Assembly (NCBI RefSeq): GCF_026210795.1
Contig: NC_089447.1
Location: forward strand, 622,501 to 686,500
Length of the DNA stretch: 64,000 nt
DNA from: Rhizophagus irregularis
Taxonomy: Eukaryota > Glomeromycota > Glomeromycetes > Glomerales > Glomeraceae
Direction of reading: 5' to 3'
Positions 1-12,148 of the stretch are shown one piece after another. The notes under the pieces are model-generated. The model was not told the DNA's origin and made no database searches. It was given only the letters and a program-made list of their open reading frames with translations. The position numbers and the translations under genes were made by a program. Position 1 is the stretch's first letter, and each line of letters opens with the position of its first letter.

Positions 1-1839
1 GAAACAAAGATTTTATAAACTTTGTGATTCTGATGCATAATCAGCAAAAATTGCGTTGTATCCAACATTTTTTTTTTTTTCCATAGAAAAAAAGTGAACC
101 AAAACAAATAATATTAGTCTCAGCATCAACGTTTTTATTAGTGACTCAAACCAATTAGTCACCACAGAGTTGTACAAATGATTACCAAAAATGAAACTCC
201 GTTTTGCTCCGGACAATAATTGATTTGTTTTTTTTTGAAAAGAGTATTTAGCTTAAAAAGCTATTCCAAAATTGGTTAAATCTGGCGCTAAACGCCGCAA
301 TTGCATAAATATATATTTCTGGATTAGATTATCCATTGTAAGATAGAAAAAAAAATTAGTAATAATTAAATAATAATGATGTTTCGCCTTGAGGTAATTA
401 CATCTAAATCTTATTATTTTTTTTAAATAAAAAGTTTTTTCCGTTAAACAAATCATATTATAGGAATAATTTTATATACAATGTAATTAATTTTAACATA
501 AAATGTAATATACTTTCGCTTTGTTGGGAAGTACAAGATTTAGAATTGGGATGAGTTTTATATATTTAAATTCTTAATCATTATATACTGTATATATATA
601 TATGTATATATATATATATACTCTGTTAACGAATATACATTTTGTTATTATACTTGCTACATTACGATCTTCACAACAATCTAATAAAAGTTCGTCACAA
701 TTACGATAATTATAAATCGAGAGTATTAACAAACGATTATGAATATCGAGCAATGAGGTGACTTATCGAAAATTAACACATTAATCAAACCTTGTACGTT
801 TCCTATCAAACATAAGGAATAACTTTTCACTTGTGAGTTAAGGGGGTACAATATGCAATTGAAATATAACATTATATTAACATTTGACTTTCCATATTAT
901 TTGAAAGTTATAGGAGAGTGTATGATTCGAAATCATCAATTGCTGGATACGGTGTTGTCACGGAATCCCTCAATAAAACAATCAATCAAAAAACATCATC
1001 AGTACGTTGTGGGCCGATTCATTGAGTAAAACTTCATGACATCGACGATTGATTTTGTTGAAGAAAATTAGAATAAGTAATACAATCTTTGTTGTTGCGG
1101 TTGCAAAAATTTCAGTATCAATCGATGCTTACAGTTGAGTACAGACAAAAGACTAAAAAAAAACCAAAACTCACAAAATTTGGAAATTCGAGATATTTAT
1201 TCTCAAGGTTTGGGAACGATTCAATTATAAGGCCACACAAATTCGATTTTCGGTTCACGTCACTCGGCTTGGTCACTTTCAAATTTTATAGAACGTGACA
1301 ACAAAAACGTAATATTGCTCGAATTGAAAAATTCGGGGTGTTGTCTAAGTTGGAAAAATAAAAATAAAGATAAAAATATTATTTATAATTCTTTTTTTTT
1401 ACAATTAATTAATTTTGTCACTTTTTTGCTTACTTGATTTTACAAATTTCTTTTCTTCCTTCCCCTTTTACCTTCATGTAGCATATCAGGCTTATATCGT
1501 GCTGAAACTTATCATCGACTAATGTTTTTGATGGACTAAATTTCACTTCGAAACCTACTTCCCACCAATAATATAAATCGATATATCTTAAGAATCTGTC
1601 ATTTTTGTTTCTTTTTTCAACAGGTAAGCATTCCCAATCCTTCAAAATATTTGATTTGTAACTAATATAGGTGTTAACTACCCTCTTTAAAGTTGAACAA
1701 TCGTTTTTTACGTATAAAATTTTTTATTAACAAAATATAAACCCAGATCCCGAGCGAGCCAATTTTAAATTTCAAGTGTATTTATGGCCTAAGAATTTTG
1801 TTGAGTCAGAAGTTATTGGGCGAAGTTATTGGGCAAAGA

Positions 1840-1892
1840 GAGAAAAAATAAAATTTCCACTCACAAACTCTCAGCTAGAAAAGATATGAGGG
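1840..1892 (+). repeat. Dispersed repeat, inverted partner at 6584-6638
   Basis: The sequence around CACAAACTCTCAGCTAGAAA (within 1860-1880) reappears in reverse complement at 6584-6638 with only a few differences. Outside both arms lies a similar AATTATTAATT-type stretch. The arms are about 4.7 kb apart and no transposase lies between them, so these may be two copies of a short dispersed repeat rather than ends of one element. Confidence 0.5.
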
Positions 1893-3873
1893 ACGAAATA
1901 ATGTATGATTTATTAACACTAATTATTATTATTTTTCAAAATTTTATAATAAAATAGAAAAAAAAATTCGATACGTGAAGGTTACAAAAAATCTTTTCAT
2001 ATATCTGAAATCGAAACAAAATTTTCACTTCGTGTGTTTAGCATAGTAGTGAGGTATGAATCAGAACTTAGTATCACAATAGGTCTGATTGATCGGATTT
2101 TTGATCGAAATTTTTGCAGTCCTTATTTGATCACATGTTTAGATTAGTTAATGAATTTTGCGATATAATTTGTTATGAAATTATTATTTATTAACTTACT
2201 TAAATTAGGCCAGTTCACCTGAAAAAATATTTGTATCATTCGATTTTACCTCGCTTCCTGAAAATTCTCATATTTCGCTTATTTAAAAGAGACGATTAGT
2301 TCGGATTGTTCTCCATAAATGGCAGGGATCATCAATCACGTGACAATATATTTCAATGCGTCACTATACGCAGCGGATTTTATTAAAAAAATTAATACAC
2401 TCCCTACAACACCGTGGTATTGAATTGACAAAATTAATTATAAGCTTTCCTCACCCTATACTCAAAAAACTATTTAATTCACTAAAAATTTTTTTGTCCT
2501 GCGCATCTTCACGTTCCTCTTAACAATTGCCAAATGCTTATAATTGAGTTTAGATTTAGATTACTCTATAACTTCTGCCGACTAATGTGTTTAGGAAGCT
2601 GTCTTGCTGTAACTACAATACTTTATATGGAGTTTCCATCTATTATACACTTAAATTTAATAAAACTTGTTTTTAATACCTTTAAAAACAAAAATCACTC
2701 ATACGAATATTTCTTCAGCCTTTTAGTATTGAATAAATTGGCCTCGCATTCCTATACCAATACTTGAAAAACCTTTTACCACATGAATAGTGTCTTTTTC
2801 GATCATCATCTTTTGTGTTTTTAAACCTGGTTAACATGTTTTTCTTTATGGACCAGTGTTAGCATTAGTAAGCATTAGTGTAAGGATGATAAATAGTTTA
2901 ATAAATAATTACTAACGTAAAATTGAAAATTGTAAAATTAATAAAATTAATGTTGAATACCTGATAGAACATTAATTTAACTTATTCTTTGCTTCTTCAA
3001 TTCAGTTATATGAAGCGTTTCTGTGAAGGAAAAGAGCATTTTCGGTATTCAAATGTTAGCCAGTCATCCAAACGTTTTGAAATTATTGAGTAAGAGATAT
3101 TTTCGCCAATATCTTTTAATTTAGGGGCAACAAGCCTAGTAATATATATATATATATATAGAAAGTGAAAATTCCCTCGAATATGCTGCTTAATTACTCA
3201 GGATACACTTAGTGTTATTTTTTTTTAATATTCTTATTATCACTTTCATGCTTTACATCTCTAGTAACTTTAATTTTTTTAAGGTTCAGATAGGTAATTC
3301 TAAGTATAATCTTTGTTAAAAAATATATTTTAGCAGCCTAATGTGTTTGCCGCTTCCAGGATTGTAAAATGTTTGTCATTAGATTTTTCATTGAATACAG
3401 TCATTTTAATGCTTGATAAATATTTGTTTTTATTAAAGTACGGGGAAAAGTTTCGCTTGGAGGTGATAGCGTAATCATAGGGCTTTCATTGCATATTTAT
3501 TATGTATTTTGTCCAAAATAGGGCTAGTTACATATGTTGATCATTTTCGTATCCCAGAATCACAAATTCAAAAATTTTTTTTTTTTTATATTATTTTAAT
3601 CGGCTCAAAAATAGTTATTGATTTCGTAATACATGCGGTTATTACATGATATTATAAATATATTAATTACATATTGTTTCAAAGAAAATTTCTCATTCTG
3701 ATAAATGAAAAAAAAGGATTAGCAATTTTATTTATTTATTTTATTAATTATTTTACAATTGGATTCCCATGCCAAAAATTCAATCATTATGATATCATTT
3801 AACCTAAAACTTTTAACATTATAGAGCGGAGTATTCAATATTACGGGTAGGTGTTTAATGACTGGCTGTCATT

Positions 3874-3890
3874 GTGCCACGTAGTGGCAC
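3874..3890. repeat. Short perfect palindrome
   Basis: GTGCCAC-GTA-GTGGCAC is a 7-bp perfect stem with a 3-nt loop, 17 bp upstream of the longer GTGCC palindrome at 3908-3936. It may be a related short foldback unit. Confidence 0.5.
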
Positions 3891-3907
3891 ATGACAACAA
3901 TTTAATA

Positions 3908-3936
3908 AGTTATTCGGCACGAAGTGCCGAATAACT
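3908..3936. repeat. Dispersed foldback palindrome, copy 1
   Basis: A 13-bp perfect stem (AGTTATTCGGCAC / GTGCCGAATAACT) encloses the loop GAA. A second copy with two stem changes lies at 58233-58261, and the similarity extends upstream into a CAACAAT-TTAAT flank in both places. That marks it as a dispersed unit rather than a chance palindrome. Confidence 0.65.
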
Positions 3937-5089
3937 GTTATATTTGGGCAAATCATTTGATTGGTTAATCGGGCCGAGATCAACTGATCAAATTTGATTT
4001 CCAATATAACAAGCTATCTTTAGGTAAATGAAATTATTATTGATCAGATAACTAAATTTTATTAGTTTAAAATAAAAGTCCGGGCGGCCGGGTCAGAAAA
4101 GGATGAAAACCGAATTTATAACCTAATCACTTTATCATACAACTTTTATTCTATAACTTTCGTATAACATTAAAAATATACTTTTTTGTAATATGACTTT
4201 AACACTAAATTTTATCATATTTAATATTAATTATAATTTGTCTTTTACTGAATTAAAGAAATTATAAATTTCCATTTCTTTTTTTCCAACTATAATAAAT
4301 CACATATTTACAGTACAAGTTTCGCAATTTCTTTAATAATAAATGATTGAATGACTAGGAATATGCGAATATAAAATATATTTAGAGTCAATTATTGAAA
4401 AGCATCCAAAAAATATTTGGTACTCTTCCCTCATAAACAATATACAGAAAGATACATTGCCAAGAATCGTACATGATAAAATTTTTGTTCCTAGAAAAGC
4501 AATGCATAACCACACATCAGGCTGTTACGCAAATTCTTGGCAAAGCTAAAAAACGTTAAATTTTAACAAACACGTATTTGTTAATAAATTTGTATATAAT
4601 TTATTATTACCTGAACATATAAAGTTTTAGATTTTGCTTTATTTTTAGATTTAAAGCAATAATATTATTAACCTTATTAGGATTAAAATTTGATGCCAAG
4701 CTGCCAAGCTATCAGGATAAGAAAAGATGTATATTTTCAAAAAAATTGTGCATTAAAAACATATACCATATAAAAAAATTGGATACGTTTTTTATAAAGT
4801 TTTTATACGATTTTTTCCTTAGAAATAACGTATCATAATAGTCCGTTGAAAGGATACAGAAAAATGCACAATTCTGTATCACTAAATATACTGATTTTAT
4901 CATGAAATTTATATGATTTGGCCACTGAATTTACTATTTATATTACAGTTTATTATAGTTGTATTTACATATATTTAATTCTACTTTATTAAATTAAATA
5001 AAAAATAAAAATAAACAAAATACAAATACGTTATGAAAATTCCTTCCCTTATCAAAACCACCTATTGCAATCAAAATTATCTATAAGTC

Positions 5090-5560
5090 CAGGTTTATTC
5101 AAAGTCAAACAATCTAAAAAAAAAAGAAACATAAGAATATCTAATTTAATTAAAACCAAAACCTTTTCATATAGTATCTGCACCTGTCCAAGTCACCAAG
5201 GTCAGAATTTCTACATAGAAGAAAGAGAACTCAAGAATGTCTGACCTACATAAAAGAAAAGAATCATGAAGCGTCTGATGAAAAAGAAACCAAAACAACC
5301 TACAAAAGAAAAAAAATCCAGAACTGACCTACAAAAAAAAAGAAGACTATGAAGCAACAAACCTGAAGCAACCTACAAAAAGAAAAGTATCTGAACCCAA
5401 CTTACAAAAAAAAAGAAAATCTGAACTGACCTAAAAAAAGAAAAAAAAATCCCGAACCATCCTACAAAAAGAAAAGGACTCGCAAACTGATCAAAAAAGA
5501 AAAAAGAAACTGAATCTTCTCACAAAAAAAAATCTGTTGGCCTATGAAATAAAAAAAGAA
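5090..5560. repeat. Purine-rich degenerate tandem repeat
   Basis: About 470 bp of irregularly repeated A-rich units in which short cores (CTGAAC, GACCTACAAAAA, AAAGAAAA) recur every 30-50 bp. One strand is almost pyrimidine-free apart from these cores. I see no coding potential. Confidence 0.6.
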
Positions 5561-5573
5561 TAAGCCAAAAGAA

Positions 5574-5880
5574 ATATTTTTCTTTAAAAAGAGGGGTGAC
5601 GAAGCTAGGAGTTAAAAAATTTTTTTAAATGGAAGAACATCAGGGTTGGGAAATAAAAAATTTTTTATAAAGAGGAAATAGAAATTTTTTTTTAAAAAAA
5701 AAAAGAAAGGGCGGCGAGTGGGGAATAAAAGAATAAAATCAAAAAAAAATTTTTTTTTTAAAGGAGAGCGACGAAAAAAAAATTTTTTTTAATGGGGAAG
5801 TACGAAAAAAAAATTTTTTTTAAAGGGAGGTGACGAAGAAAAAAGAAAGAAAAAATAACTAAGAAAAAAAATAACGAAGA
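5574..5880. repeat. Tandem repeat with oligo(A)-oligo(T) junctions
   Basis: A degenerate unit of roughly 40-50 bp recurs six or seven times. Each unit has a run of A followed directly by a run of T, then a G-rich patch such as AAAGGGAGGTGACGAAG. The A-run/T-run junctions should give strongly bent or rigid DNA. The short ORFs across it are low-complexity shadows. Confidence 0.6.
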
Positions 5881-5926
5881 GAAAGGAAAGGGTTTATAAA
5901 AAAACAAAAAACGTATCATAACAAGA

Positions 5927-6191
5927 CAGGGACGATGATTTTTTGTGATCACAGAATTTCACAGAAAATCACAAAATTTGGTTATAAAAATGTTGATAAT
6001 TTTCAAGTTTTTGGCCTGATTTAGGATTTGAAATCATTATAATTCCGGCAGACACTAAATTTGACCAGAATTTACGAATAGTAATGTTGGCCAACCTTGC
6101 ATAATTCTGGCCAAATCACAAAATTTCACAAAATTTATTTTTATCACACACAAAATTTACTTTATACCGCCGCAAAAAATCATCGTCCCTG
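5927..6191. mobile_element. Non-autonomous hAT element (MITE), 265 bp
   Basis: Terminal inverted repeats begin CAGGGACGATGATTTTTTG at the left and are mirrored at the right (CAAAAAATCATCGTCCCTG, with a one-base difference). The element is flanked by a perfect 8-bp direct repeat, TAACAAGA, at 5919-5926 and 6192-6199. An 8-bp duplication with CAGGG termini is the signature of hAT transposons. There is no transposase ORF, so it would need a transposase supplied elsewhere. Near-identical arms and an intact duplication suggest a fairly recent insertion. Confidence 0.88.
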
Positions 6192-6583
6192 TAACAAGAC
6201 AATGAACAATCACGTGATCACGTGTTATAATTGTAAAATTTATCCTCAAAAAATATTAAGTTTAAAAATTCAGTATACATTCCTTTTTCCGTATACATTT
6301 CGTATGCATTAGTTTTTTAAAAAAAATGTTCAAAAATGAATTGCTTATTAAATATACGGAATTTGTATACGGAATGTATACAAAACGTATCCTTTCCATA
6401 TGCAAATTTCTTATAGGTGATTATCTGGTTAAAATATACCCTACTTATTTTGCACATGTCTACTTGTCCCATTTATATATTGGTTTGAAGGGTTTTTTAA
6501 TAAAAGTTATACAACTGTCTAAGTTCGTACTCATCACATACCCTCACATATCGAATTTTTTGAATAATAATTAATAATTAGTG

Positions 6584-6638
6584 ATCCCTCATATCTTTTT
6601 CTAGCTGAGAGTTTGTGAATGAAAATTTTTATTTTTTC
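6584..6638 (-). repeat. Dispersed repeat, inverted partner of 1840-1892
   Basis: Reverse-complement copy of the segment at 1840-1892, sharing the CTAGCTGAGAGTTTGTGA core. See that entry for interpretation. Confidence 0.5.
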
Positions 6639-6639
6639 T

Positions 6640-7690
6640 TAAATTTCGTGTAATATTTAAAGAAGTGGTAATAAAAAATTTTAACGAGAGAATTATATAC
6701 TGTTAATATTTAATTAAACAAATTATACGATATACTTAAAATGAACTATTTGACTCAGGTAAATTAAAATGATAAATAAAATTTTATTTTATGGATCTCA
6801 ATTCATTTATATTATTTTTAAAGTAATGTTTCAAATGAACAAAGAAACACAACTTACAAGTTATATAAGATCAAAAGTAATAATGCATTGTAAATCGAAG
6901 ATACTTATAATCCATAAAAATTTGGTTTTTAATATGCTGACTTTAACATTTTCGATGTGCATTTCGTTTAACAACCATTATATCCCATGTAATTCTCAGT
7001 AAATAAATAATATTTTACCGCAATTCAAGACCTTTCTCAGAGAAGTGTACTGTCTAAATTCAACATTACTCTTGAATATAATCAAAGCCTAGTGCAGTTA
7101 TTATTATTACCTTAAATTAGTTAAATATATGAATTGACTTTTTAAAGTACAAAATTAATGATAACGAGATATAAAAAGGATAATGATTTTGAAACAGTAA
7201 ATTATCAAATAATAATATTCAACAAAAATATATATCATCATTACCTTTGCTTTTTACATAAGTTTACGTTGTAATAATATCATTATTTTTTCAATTAAAT
7301 AATAATGTTAGCAATCCTCGTAATTTATAATCGTCGTCCCTAGATTATCTGATAAAAGACCAGACAATGACCAGCTCGGCGTTAACAAATAAACTGAAAA
7401 AGATCAGTACCGAGTTAACAATACTGTCTGCATCGAAATTTTCTTTAATTCTTATAACTGATAACGAGTCAAAATTAGGAATCAAAATTATAATAACAAA
7501 TAGACAGCATCTATAAGTTGTTTATTCACATTAACAAGTTGGTTTTATAATCTGTCAACTTTAAATATTATTCATATCATCTTATCAGTTATTATCACAT
7601 CAATTAGACACAGTATAATAGACATTGATAAGTTAAAAATAAAAGTGTTATTTAATAATAACTATAATATGCAATAAATTATATCTAAAA
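6640..7690. other. Intergenic, no gene seen
   Basis: AT-rich spacer 3' of the M20 peptidase gene. Its open frames are short and low in complexity. A GTCGTCCCTA motif near 7330 resembles the end of the hAT MITE at 5927-6191, but I found no partner arm or target duplication. Confidence 0.5.
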
Positions 7691-7694
7691 AATA

Positions 7695-9759
7695 TTACAT
7701 TGAATCTTTCCAATGAAGTCCACCATTAGAAGTATTAAAAGCATCTTTAACTTGTTTAGCGAATTCATCATCAATCAAAAAATCTAAAGCTGTTAATGCA
7801 ATTCCTTTTGAAGCAGTTAATGTAGCTTCATGTGCAAATTCAGTTTTAGCTGCATTAGTGAACCCTATCGTATGATTTCCACTTCCCTGAGGTGCTTTTA
7901 TATCGTATAATGGATGGATACCAGGAACTACATAAGTCACATTTCCCTGATCAGTTGATCCTAGGGATACTTTTTCTTGCTCTACTTTTGGCTTAAATTC
8001 TATACCAAACTTCCTAAGATATTCTTCATATCTTTCACCCAAAGGAGAATTTATTTTCATGTCTTAAACGAAAAGAAATATACGATTATTTAAAATATTT
8101 ATATTATAGCATTTATCAACAAAAAATAAACTAACCAAAAAGTTCTCTTTTCCGAGTAATTTTAGGGTCTTTGGTTCCATTTGCCTCTGTACATCCTGTT
8201 GCCGTAGCAGCTGCCTCAAAACATTTTTGAACGCGTGGTTTCAGAGCACGTAGATTTTCAAGAGTTTTTGCACGAATCATGAATCCCGCAGATGTATAAT
8301 CAGGAATAACTAGTTATAATATAAAATAAAACATTAGTAATCTATTAATAAGCTAAATAGTTTATGTAATAATAAATACGATATTTGAAATACCATTTGG
8401 TGCCTTTCCTCCATTAGTTATGACCCCGTGAATTCTAAAAAATGGTTTAGAATTAAAAAAAGATGGAATAATTAAATTTTATAAATTTATAACAAATAAT
8501 TTACCTATCAGTAGGTAAGATTTGTTGTCTTAATAATCCAATATTATTATAAGCCAAAACCATAGCATCCAATGCATTAATTCCTTCCCATGGTATACCA
8601 GCAGCATGCGCGTTTCTTCCAAAATATTCAATATTCCAACTCTCTAAAGCATAATAGTTATAGAAACTTCCTTCATAAGGACTTTGTAAAGATAAAGAAA
8701 TATATATATATATATATTTAATAATTAATCTCGTTTTCTTAAAGGTAAAACTTTTAAATAATCAATAACTTTACCTAGGATGGACCATTAAAGAAATATC
8801 TACATCATCATAAGCACCTGCTTTAATCAAATCAATTTTGCCATCTCCAATTTCTAAAATTGAAAATTGTAAATAAAAATAATAATAAATTTACTAACAA
8901 ATATTTTGCGTAGTTAAGATATTAACCTTCAGCAGGAGTACCAAATAATTTTACTTTTCCAGGAATTTCATGTTTTTCAAATACGGCTTTTAATGCAATT
9001 GCAGCTGCAACCCCACTAATTGCAATCAAATCTAAACATATTATTTAACAAGAATAATTGTTTATAATATAAAATAATTGATTTGTGATTGAGAAATACA
9101 ACTTACTGTGACCACAAGCATGACCAATTCCTGGAAGAGCATCATACCTATTACAATAAAAAAAATTATGATTTATCTTATAATAAAAAAAAATTTTTTC
9201 TAATATTTCACTTACTCAGAATTAAATGAAACAATTCTCCCTTCGCCGCCTTTAGAGGAAAATTCTGCTACAAATGCTGTTTCAACGTTATATGCACTAG
9301 GTGTTACCTTAAATCCTTAATTTGGACCGATTAATATTAATATTGTTATAAAATTATTTGGAAAAGAATTTTTTTTTTTCTTCTAAAAATAATTTTTACC
9401 TTGATCTTTGAGATAAATCACCAACAAATTATGAGCAAATGTTTCTTCATAAGCTAAATAAAGAATATATTTCTTAGTTATGAGAAAAATTTTTTACGGA
9501 ATAATATTGAAAAATTATTTAAAGAAAAATTGTATTTTAAAACCAACATAATTCCGGTTTTTCATGAATCTAATTTAATACGACATACAATTTGTTTTTT
9601 AAAACCGATTAATGAATAAATAATGTTAGGATATTATAAATGCAAATAATATAGTTATTACGGTACCTGTAAACTGATGGTCCTTAATTCTTCTGATTTA
9701 TTATCAATAGCTTTAATTACAGTATCTGCATATTCTTTTGCAAGATTAATTTCAGTCAT
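7695..9759 (-). CDS. Peptidase family M20 dipeptidase/amidohydrolase (PM20D2-like)
   Basis: A Zn/Mn-dependent hydrolase of the M20 superfamily, closest in layout to peptidase M20 domain-containing protein 2 (an Xaa-Arg dipeptidase) and fungal amidohydrolases. I traced eleven GT-AG exons from the ATG at 9759: 9667-9759, 9548-9569, 9400-9453, 9216-9315, 9107-9147, 8927-9031, 8775-8853, 8505-8681, 8394-8434, 8136-8309 and 7695-8062. Phase is kept throughout, giving 417 residues, the usual family length. Metal-site motifs are [15 protein letters not shown] (residues 90-104) and TPAEE (about 135-139, catalytic/metal Glu); the dimerisation (lid) domain holds FGRNAHAAG. Exon 2 is only 22 nt, yet supplies the conserved HExPELSYEE region. 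No signal peptide, so probably cytosolic. Exact substrate is not decided by sequence. Confidence 0.92.
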
Positions 9760-11950
9760 GATTAAAAAATAATTTGGTAAGAAAGTAAGAACAAAAAAAA
9801 ATTTTTTTTTTGCAATTAAATTAACTTCCTTTTTTATGAGCCGATCATGATGTCATACGCCATAGTATTATCCTAATATAGTAAGATGATTATATTCGGC
9901 AAAATTTTGTCCTACCGATTATTCGCTCATCAGGATAATTATAATTCCTTTCAATATATAATCTATCAGAAAATACAGATAAAAGTAGTTTGTATATCAT
10001 TTGCTTCGAATCTTTGTTCAAAATAGCCTTTTCAATCTCCATTTAAAATATAAAGCATTTGAAGAAAAAACTAAGCGTTAATTCAACTCATTATAATAGA
10101 ATCGTTATTTATTTCACGAGACTTGTTAAGTCAAAAACTTCTCTTATTATTTCACATCATCTAAATATTGAATTCTGAAATTTTTTCAGAAATACAATAT
10201 ACTATTATTAATATACCTTCCAATCAAAGAAGAAATTTATGAACCAAATTTGATATAATTTTACTTATTATTCACGATATAAACAATATAAGGAAATATA
10301 AATGATAAAATTTATTTAAAATAAAAATTTAATGAGATTGAAGTGATCAGATCATTTCCAAATTTATCTATTTTTCCGATGGTGTTGTACATGATCGTCA
10401 AAGAGATAATATGTTTTTTTTGGAAAAGCTCAGATAAAAATTTGAGTTGCGTTTTATAATAATACTTAAAGCATTATGCTTTATGATTAGATCACGAGTA
10501 CTCATAATCATGCTTATGCTTTTTTGACATAAAAAGAATAAAATTGCCTCCTGTGCCACTTTCGTTGCAAGTTAAGTTGAGCCATCAAAAAATAGAATCA
10601 TACGGCAAACTGAATTTTTGATGATCTGCATGAGAAAAAAATTTTTTTTTTTTATACTTGATTTACTAATATATTTTATAATATATTTTTATAGAAAAAG
10701 TTTTTTCAAATTTTTGTACAATGATTACTATTTAATACAAGTTTTGAGAGGAATTCATGCAAATTAAGATTTTTATGAGAATAAAAATTAATTTTTATTT
10801 TTTTTTTAAAAAAAAAAATTTACTTTTTAACAAATATAATAATTCTTTTTACAATAAATACAATAAATTATTAAATATTTAACATAGCTTGTAAGAATTT
10901 TTTTTTAAAAAAAATAAATGCATTACTTGATTTATTATAAGTTGAAGAACTCATACAAATTAGAAAATTTATGAGAATAAAAATTCATTTTTTGATTATT
11001 TTTTGCCATAATTATAATTAAATATTGGTACAAAAATTATAACATTTACATGAATTTTTCTTAATACTTTTTAGCTAATCAAAAATTTCATGATCTGCGC
11101 CAGCAATAAAACTTCACTTGATTGAAAAAAATCAAAAATAATACACTATGTTACATTTAACAGATATAATATTTCATTTATTATTATTATTTTTTTTTTG
11201 TCTATCATAATGATTTATTTGAATATGATAATAATTAATTAGCCAATCAAAAATTTTATTGTAAAAAATAATTTCGCAGTAAATTATATGCGTAAGAAAT
11301 AAAAATTTGTTTACAAAAATACAAAATAATGTACTGTGTCACATTTATTATTTTTCACCTTATTTAATCAATAAAATATTTTGATATTAAATAATAAAAT
11401 CTTACGCCAAGTTGGATTGATATACACAAAAAATCAACTATCACATATTTGTTTAATCAAACTTTCTTTAGGCAAATAATTAGTAATTTTTGTGTATAAT
11501 TTTGCCCATTTGAACAAAATCATTAATATAACTGGTCGCTTATAAATTTTTTCTCGGATAATGAATAAATTTTTATAATATTCATATACACTATCTCTGA
11601 TATACTGCATAAATATGCACAAAGTGCTCATTTTTAGCTTATGCAAGTCTCTATCCGATACATTTAAAAATTCAAAATAATAATAATAATAAATGTAGTA
11701 TATAAATCATAGAATACAAGATACTGAATTATTGGATGAACTCAATAAATACTATAATGGTTAAATAACAAATTGATTGTATAAAATTTTTATACCAGAA
11801 CCTTTTTTTACACAATTGTATATAATTATTATTTTAAATTGATGATACAATATATATGGCCTTATGGAAATTCCATCGATCACGTGCGGATCAGCAATTA
11901 ATTTCGTTACTATTAATTGACACGAATTGTGCGACTATTATCGGGAATCA
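9760..11950. other. Intergenic between M20 gene and F-box gene
   Basis: About 2.2 kb with no gene I can support. It must contain the divergent promoters of the M20 gene (minus) and the F-box gene (plus). Between about 10640 and 11010 a degenerate segment occurs twice, marked by ACTTGATTTA, then CAAATTA...TTTATGAGAATAAAAATT, about 200 bp apart. Confidence 0.5.
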
Positions 11951-11958
11951 CCGAGCAA

Positions 11959-11969
11959 TATATAAATAG
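11959..11969 (+). promoter_or_regulatory. Candidate TATA element of the F-box gene
   Basis: TATATAAATAG lies about 180 bp upstream of the F-box ATG at 12149. In such AT-rich DNA the match alone is weak; position and the slightly less AT-rich surroundings are the only support. Confidence 0.3.
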
Positions 11970-12148
11970 ATAACATGAGATCAGCACTCATTTACTACTG
12001 TTCAAGGGCTAGAATTACGTAATGCCATCTGAAATTATACAAAAAAAGAAGGATCAACACATCATGCATTCTTGTTACGTTCGGAATTTATTCGGCTGAC
12101 ACCAATTAGTTTTACAAATACTTTTCTTTTACTTCTTTTACTCTCACT

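Larger units (their letters stand above)
1..5090. other. Gene-poor AT-rich region
   Basis: I see no protein-coding gene here; the open frames are short, low in complexity and lack recognisable domains. The stretch holds TA microsatellites near 590-620 and 3140-3160, two short palindromes near 3874-3936 (listed separately) and one arm of a dispersed inverted repeat near 1840-1892. A small GC-richer patch lies near 4080-4095. A distant or fast-evolving gene with many short exons could be missed. Confidence 0.5.

Noticed and set aside
7325-7345. Second hAT MITE end (GTCGTCCCTA)
   Set aside because: No opposite arm and no 8-bp duplication; could be chance or a stub.
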